Virus record (IMG/VR): IMGVR_UViG_3300022934_002239 | Span: 1-24,041 of that record | Source: a virus | Reading direction: 5' to 3' (one strand) | Length of the DNA stretch: 24,041 nucleotides | Shown here: positions 20,217 through 24,041 of the stretch, in pieces | How the letters are laid out: the number at the start of each line of letters is the position of its first letter | Numbering within the stretch: position 1 is the first letter of the stretch | Made by a program: the position numbers and the translations under genes | Notes under the pieces: model-generated | The model's database searches: none | The model's input: only the letters and a program-made list of their open reading frames with translations | Told to the model about the DNA's origin: nothing

Positions 20217-21457
20217 TTAGATTAAAAAATTATGTACCTCTATATGAGGCAGCAAAGAATACTCACATGACACACATTGAGGATTTAATCCTTGATGGTG
20301 GAGTTAAGGGGGCACGCCAAGCTATCCTAGCGCTTAGAAGTCTTAGGGATATGTTATCGGGAAACGCCAAAGCACCAGTGGACGTTACGGTCAAGTGGGA
20401 CGGTGCCCCCGCCGTCTTTGCAGGAGAGGATCCAGAAACTGGAGAATTCTTTGTTGCAAAGAAAGGCATCTTTGCGAAGAACCCGAAAGTATATAAAAAT
20501 CATGCTGACATTGATGCCGATACATCTGGTGATCTCAATAAAAAATTAAAACTAGCTTTCGATAGTTTAAAAGGGCTGGGTATTAAAGGTGTTATCCAAG
20601 GCGACTTTATGTACGATAAAGCCGATCTAAAGAAAGAAAAGATTGACGGCGAGTCTTATATTGTGTTTCATCCTAACACAATTGCATATGCCATTCCAGC
20701 AAGTAGTTCATTAGCAAAAGAAATTACAAGAAGTAAGATTGGTATTGTTTGGCATACTTCTTATAGTGGTGCAACATTTGAAACTATGAGAGCAGAGTTT
20801 GGTAGAGAGATAGTACCAAAGTTAAAGAAATCAAAAGACGTATGGATGCAAGATGCTACATTGCCCGATCTATCTGGTACAGCAACCCTTACCGCCAAAG
20901 AAACAGCAGAGTTAAATAAAAACTTATCTAGTGCAGGTAAGATATTTAAACAGATCGCATCTACAGTATTAAAAGAAATAGAATCAAACAAAGAATTAAA
21001 TCTAGTAATAAATGTTTATAACAATAGAATGGTAAGAGAAGGCCAAAGAATTGCAGATACTAAAAAACATGCTACTGGTCTAGTAATGTTTGTTAATAAT
21101 AGATATCAAAAAGAGATTGATAAAAGAACTTCTGAGAAGGGTAAACAGACACAAATAGACAAAAGGGACGAATTGTTAAAGTTTTTTAGTAAAAATAATA
21201 TAAAAAACTTAAAATTAATCTTCGATTTACAGAATTTTGTAATAAATAGTAAATTAATTATTATAAATAAACTAAATAGTCTTAATAAAATTAATACTTT
21301 TGTTAAAACTAAATCCGGGTTTAAAGTAACCAATCAAGAAGGTTTTGTTGCTATAGACCGAATGGAAGGTGGCGCTGTTAAGTTAGTAGACAGATTAGAA
21401 TTCTCGTTCAATAACTTCAGTAAAGATATTATTAAAGGTTGGGATAATCCTAACTAA
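20213..21457 (+). CDS. Conserved phage protein with ligase-like KxDG motif
   Basis: A 414-aa protein; the family is conserved in marine T4-like phages (possibly DUF6267, from memory). VTVKWDGAPAVFAG (58-71) has the K-x-D-G of covalent nucleotidyltransferases (motif I, K61). GVIQGDFMY (126-134) resembles motif III. YIVFHPNTIAYAIP and SKIGIVWHTSY follow. This suggests an RNA/DNA ligase-like or related fold, but motifs IV and V are not clear. The N-terminus MIRLKNYVPLYEAAK resembles a T4 capsid-targeting sequence with an LxE-A cleavage point. The stretch encoding residues 323-365 is unusually AT-rich. It overlaps the preceding stop as ATGA. Confidence 0.8.
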   Translation: MIRLKNYVPLYEAAKNTHMTHIEDLILDGGVKGARQAILALRSLRDMLSGNAKAPVDVTVKWDGAPAVFAGEDPETGEFFVAKKGIFAKNPKVYKNHADIDADTSGDLNKKLKLAFDSLKGLGIKGVIQGDFMYDKADLKKEKIDGESYIVFHPNTIAYAIPASSSLAKEITRSKIGIVWHTSYSGATFETMRAEFGREIVPKLKKSKDVWMQDATLPDLSGTATLTAKETAELNKNLSSAGKIFKQIASTVLKEIESNKELNLVINVYNNRMVREGQRIADTKKHATGLVMFVNNRYQKEIDKRTSEKGKQTQIDKRDELLKFFSKNNIKNLKLIFDLQNFVINSKLIIINKLNSLNKINTFVKTKSGFKVTNQEGFVAIDRMEGGAVKLVDRLEFSFNNFSKDIIKGWDNPN

Positions 21458-21472
21458 TGGGACCAGGGATAA

Positions 21473-22783
21473 ATGAAAATAAAAAACTTTAGCGACTATA
21501 TAGTCGAATCATCAAAAGAAATCACAATAGTATTCGGACGATTTAATCCGCCTACTATTGGTCACGAAAAACTTTTTGAAACTCTTAAAAAGGTATCACG
21601 TGGTGGGTCATATAGAATATATGCATCACAATCAAGTGACCCTAAAAAGAATCCTCTTAAATTCAAAGATAAAATTAAATTCCTAAGAAAGATGTTTCCA
21701 AGACATGCCAGAAATATTATGGCAGATGGAGATGTAAGAACAGTTATAGAAATTGCAGTTAAATTATACGATCAAGGATTTACTAAGATGTCCATGGTTG
21801 CAGGTTCAGATAGAATAAAAGAATTTGAGATCTTGTTAAACAGATATAATGGTGTACAGGCAAGACATGGCTTCTATCAGTTCGAGGGTGTAATTAAAGT
21901 AATCTCTGCTGGAGAACGTGATCCAGATTCAGAGGGTGTAACAGGAATGTCCGCAAGTAAAATGAGACAAGCGGCTGCAGATAAAGATTTACAAAAATTC
22001 TCTAGTGGTCTTCCAAAAGGATATACTGGAGCAGCAGACTTATTCAACGCAGTAAGAAAAGGGATGGGTCTTAAAGAAGAAAGAACATTTAGATCACATA
22101 TTGAATTGCCTACAGTATCAGAGACAAGAGAAAAGTTTGTTCTCGGAGATTTATTTAACGTAGGCGATATGGTAAGATTAAAAGAAAGTAAAGAAGAAGG
22201 TAAGATTATTACCAAAGGAGCCAACTATCTTACAGTATCATTTAAGAGTGGTAGCAAAAAAGTTTGGTTAGAACAAGTAGAACAAATCACAGAGGGTGGC
22301 GAAGATCCAGATATTGGTAAAAGAAAAGGATCACAACCTGCGAACTACTATAAGGGTTTAGGTAAATCAACTAAATCAAAGAGAGCCGCCCAATTTAAGA
22401 AACAAGCAAAGATGGACGATGATAATCCAGCGGCTTATAAACCAGCCCCTGGAGATGCAAGAGCAAAAACTAAACCATCTAAACACACTAAAAAGTTTAA
22501 GCAGATGTATGGTGAAATGGCCAAACATCTGACTTTTGAAGATTATGTAGTTACTGAACAAGATAGTAAAAAGGCATTACAGAAGAAGGCTGATAAGTCA
22601 GGAATGCCGTATGCTATTTTGAAGAAAGTATTTGATAGAGGAGTTGCTGCATGGAGAACAGGTCATAGACCAGGCACTACTCCTACACAATGGGGATTAG
22701 CAAGAGTTAATTCATTCGTAACCAAATCTGCTGGTACATGGGGTAAAGCAGATAAAGACTTGGCCGCAAAAGTAAGAGGGTAA
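21473..22783 (+). CDS. NMN adenylyltransferase-like fusion (nucleotidyltransferase + KOW-like + DUF5872-like)
   Basis: A 436-aa protein in three parts. Residues 15-200 form a HIGH-type nucleotidyltransferase: VFGRFNPPTIGHEKL (20-34), MVAGSDR and GMSASKMR (158-165), like NadM/NMN adenylyltransferases. Residues 226-272 form a KOW/SH3-like unit (VGDMVRLKES, EGKIITKGANYLTVSF). A basic linker follows, then residues 363-436, DUF5872-like by pattern (KKALQKKADKSGMPYAILKK, RTGHRPGTTPTQWGLARVNS). The N-terminus MKIKNFSDYIVESS looks like a capsid-targeting peptide, and a similar motif, LTFEDYVVTEQ, recurs at 353-363 before the last domain. It may make or modify NAD-type nucleotides. No strong Shine-Dalgarno is visible. 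Confidence 0.85.
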   Translation: MKIKNFSDYIVESSKEITIVFGRFNPPTIGHEKLFETLKKVSRGGSYRIYASQSSDPKKNPLKFKDKIKFLRKMFPRHARNIMADGDVRTVIEIAVKLYDQGFTKMSMVAGSDRIKEFEILLNRYNGVQARHGFYQFEGVIKVISAGERDPDSEGVTGMSASKMRQAAADKDLQKFSSGLPKGYTGAADLFNAVRKGMGLKEERTFRSHIELPTVSETREKFVLGDLFNVGDMVRLKESKEEGKIITKGANYLTVSFKSGSKKVWLEQVEQITEGGEDPDIGKRKGSQPANYYKGLGKSTKSKRAAQFKKQAKMDDDNPAAYKPAPGDARAKTKPSKHTKKFKQMYGEMAKHLTFEDYVVTEQDSKKALQKKADKSGMPYAILKKVFDRGVAAWRTGHRPGTTPTQWGLARVNSFVTKSAGTWGKADKDLAAKVRG

Positions 22784-22784
22784 T

Positions 22785-23969
22785 ATGCAAAACTTTAAAT
22801 TAATTAGAGAAAAATACAGAAGTAAATATCCCGCGTCTTTAGTGGCCGCGGCAGTAAAAATCGCCTTAGATATGGCTGGTAACATGACCGGAGCATATAA
22901 AAAGATCGAGGCGATGAAGAGAGGTCTAGCTGATGATAAAATCGTAAAAGATGCACTCAGACAAGCTAATGAACAAAAAGAAGATAAAGTTAACGAAAAC
23001 TATGCCCAAGACCTAGACCTTGCTCAAAAAAATATGGCAAGACTTGCAAAGCAAGAAAAGGGGCAAGAGAAGAAAGACTATATGGCAGTTGCTAGAGCAT
23101 TAAATCAAGGTAATCTTGGTGCAGTTAAGAAAATAATTAAAGGTATTAGTACTGATGAAATTAAAGCAGATATTTTAAATGTACTTGTAGGTTATAATGA
23201 TCTAATTGCTAAGATGTACCCTAAAGCAGTAGATGGTAAGGGTAGACTTAAAAGTGGTATGACTGTAGGTAAAATGATTAAAGATGATACAGCCGAAGCA
23301 GTTTCTCCAGAAGAAAAGGCTCAACTTGCTCTTAAACATGCCAAAGAAAAAGAAGCATTACAAAAGAGACAAGAAAGAGAAAAGGAGAATATGAAAGATG
23401 AAGCAGTTTCTCCAGCTCAACAAGCCGCTATTGCAATTGCAAAGAAGAAAGCAAAGGCTAAACTATTAAGAAGAGAATCAACTTTATCTGAAGCAATGTC
23501 AAAGAAGATATCTGATAGAGAAGCTAGAGCCATACAGAAAAAATATAATTTATCTCTTGACCAAATGCAGGATATGAAAAATGATTATTCACCAGCCAAA
23601 TCTGCAAGACCTAGAGCATGGTTATCACTTAATTATCCAGTAAGAGATGGAGATTACTATTTTGCATTTATTTCAAGTAGTGAAAAAGATAATATTAAAT
23701 ATAATAACTTACTCAATGATGTTATTAAAAAGGCCGCTAAAGAAGTTCCAGCAGGTGAGAAACCAACTGACAAGGCAGATTATATTTGGGATAAAGCAAG
23801 TGATGCAGTTAAAAAATTCCCAAGAGCTTTAGGTTGGAACGATACAATGACCAGAGAAGAAATTTGGGCATCAATTGGACATCTTATTGGAGTAAGAGAA
23901 GAAATAGAAGAAATCGCTCTTGATAAAATGAGAGTCGGTAAAAGAAAGAAAGCACCTAAGTGGTCTTAA
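22785..23969 (+). CDS. Lys/Glu-rich helical phage protein, possible head protein
   Basis: A 394-aa protein. Residues 14-64 form a conserved-looking helical module (YPASLVAAAVKIALDMAGN, then GAYKKIEAMKRGLADDKIVK). The middle (about 165-235) is a low-complexity Lys/Glu/Ala helix that probably forms a coiled coil and holds two EAVSP repeats. The C-terminal domain (about 245-394) is folded, with RAWLSLNYPVRDGDYYFAF and FPRALGWNDTMTREEIWASI. There is no signal or membrane segment. It starts one base after the preceding stop. I cannot assign a function. Its setting beside proteins with capsid-targeting-like starts suggests a virion or scaffold-associated role. Confidence 0.78.
   Translation: MQNFKLIREKYRSKYPASLVAAAVKIALDMAGNMTGAYKKIEAMKRGLADDKIVKDALRQANEQKEDKVNENYAQDLDLAQKNMARLAKQEKGQEKKDYMAVARALNQGNLGAVKKIIKGISTDEIKADILNVLVGYNDLIAKMYPKAVDGKGRLKSGMTVGKMIKDDTAEAVSPEEKAQLALKHAKEKEALQKRQEREKENMKDEAVSPAQQAAIAIAKKKAKAKLLRRESTLSEAMSKKISDREARAIQKKYNLSLDQMQDMKNDYSPAKSARPRAWLSLNYPVRDGDYYFAFISSSEKDNIKYNNLLNDVIKKAAKEVPAGEKPTDKADYIWDKASDAVKKFPRALGWNDTMTREEIWASIGHLIGVREEIEEIALDKMRVGKRKKAPKWS
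23295..23415 (+). repeat. Two direct copies of a 16-bp repeat encoding EAVSP
   Basis: GAAGCAGTTTCTCCAG occurs at 23295-23310 and 23400-23415 in the same frame, 105 bases apart. Both encode EAVSP followed by a helix-forming stretch, which suggests internal duplication of a roughly 35-codon helical segment that has since diverged. Confidence 0.75.
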
Positions 23970-23970
23970 T

Positions 23971-24041
23971 ATGAAGTCATTTAAAGAACACGGATTTAAC
24001 GAAAAGGCCGATGTAAGAAAAGCCCTTAAAAAGGTTAAGGG
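23971..24041 (+). CDS. Partial gene, N-terminus like a capsid-targeting sequence
   Basis: An ATG one base after the previous stop opens a frame that runs off the window. Only 23 full codons are visible: MKSFKEHGFNEKADVRKALK and three more residues. The opening MKSFKEH resembles the M-K-x-(F/Y)-x-E/D start of T4 head-targeted internal proteins. The gene is cut at its 3' end by the window edge, so the product is unknown. Confidence 0.6.
   Translation, partial: MKSFKEHGFNEKADVRKALKKVK

Noticed and set aside
21262-21269. TATAAATA within the 20213 gene
   Set aside because: It lies in a very AT-rich coding stretch about 200 bases from the next gene. Weak case for a late promoter, though not excluded.
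21877-22224. A 115-codon open frame on the minus strand
   Set aside because: It lies entirely inside the nucleotidyltransferase gene, has no family features, and every supported gene is on the plus strand. Shadow frame.
1-24041. CRISPR arrays, insertion sequences, rRNA or integrase genes
   Set aside because: No regularly spaced repeats, transposase motifs or rRNA sequence were found. The only RNA gene seen is tRNA-Ala.

Overview
The window is AT-rich and every gene I can support lies on the + strand. Genes are packed tightly, with ATGA or TAATG overlaps at many junctions. It encodes a T4-type family B DNA polymerase, UvsX recombinase, gp41 helicase, a gp30-like DNA ligase, ThyX, Hsp20 and MazG, and it carries two exact copies of the T4 late promoter TATAAATA. 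I read it as part of a T4-like myovirus genome from a low-GC, probably marine, bacterium. The gene mix (hsp20, phage bS21, nucleotidyltransferase and KOW proteins) resembles SAR11-type pelagiphages and marine cyanophage relatives. That host assignment is inferred from gene families and has not been searched.

Layout. Positions 1-925 hold a small membrane ORF, a late promoter with a 5' hairpin, hsp20, a 44-aa membrane ORF and a strong terminator. From about 936 to 8456 come DNA polymerase, a small beta-rich protein, MazG, two paralogous TAGT-like glycosyltransferases flanking a 119-aa protein, a possible archaeo-eukaryotic-type primase and a UDP-glucose dehydrogenase. From 8466 to 11846 one operon encodes a sugar-nucleotide epimerase, a secreted SleB-like hydrolase, two nucleases (SNase and GIY-YIG), a cytidylyltransferase and small unknowns. 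From 11831 to 15870 the next operon encodes ribosomal protein bS21, UvsX, a 118-aa protein, gp41 helicase, a membrane peptide, ThyX and tRNA-Ala(UGC), and ends in a terminator. From 15881 to 18670 lie small unknown genes and the DNA ligase. From 18683 to the end is a run of larger proteins that look like head-packaged or late proteins: a putative PD-(D/E)XK-like protein, a putative ligase-fold protein, a nucleotidyltransferase fusion and a helical Lys/Glu-rich protein. The last gene is cut by the window edge.

Regulation. Nine copies of one promoter type (TTTACA, 17-18 bp spacer, usually TGTAG directly before TATAAT) start almost every transcription unit. Several -35 boxes lie inside the 3' end of the preceding gene, and one whole promoter straddles the uvsX stop and the next start codon. 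Late promoters precede hsp20 and the 18756 gene; the latter also has a copy of the common promoter.

How the genes may work together. Polymerase, helicase, UvsX, ligase, the possible primase, ThyX and MazG make and police phage DNA and its precursors. The two glycosyltransferases, UDP-glucose dehydrogenase and epimerase could form a DNA-base glycosylation module using an acidic or epimerised sugar. This is the best candidate for an undescribed system, but the enzyme that would make the base acceptor is not in this window. A second theme is consecutive proteins whose N-termini look like T4 capsid-targeting sequences, suggesting enzymes delivered inside the head.
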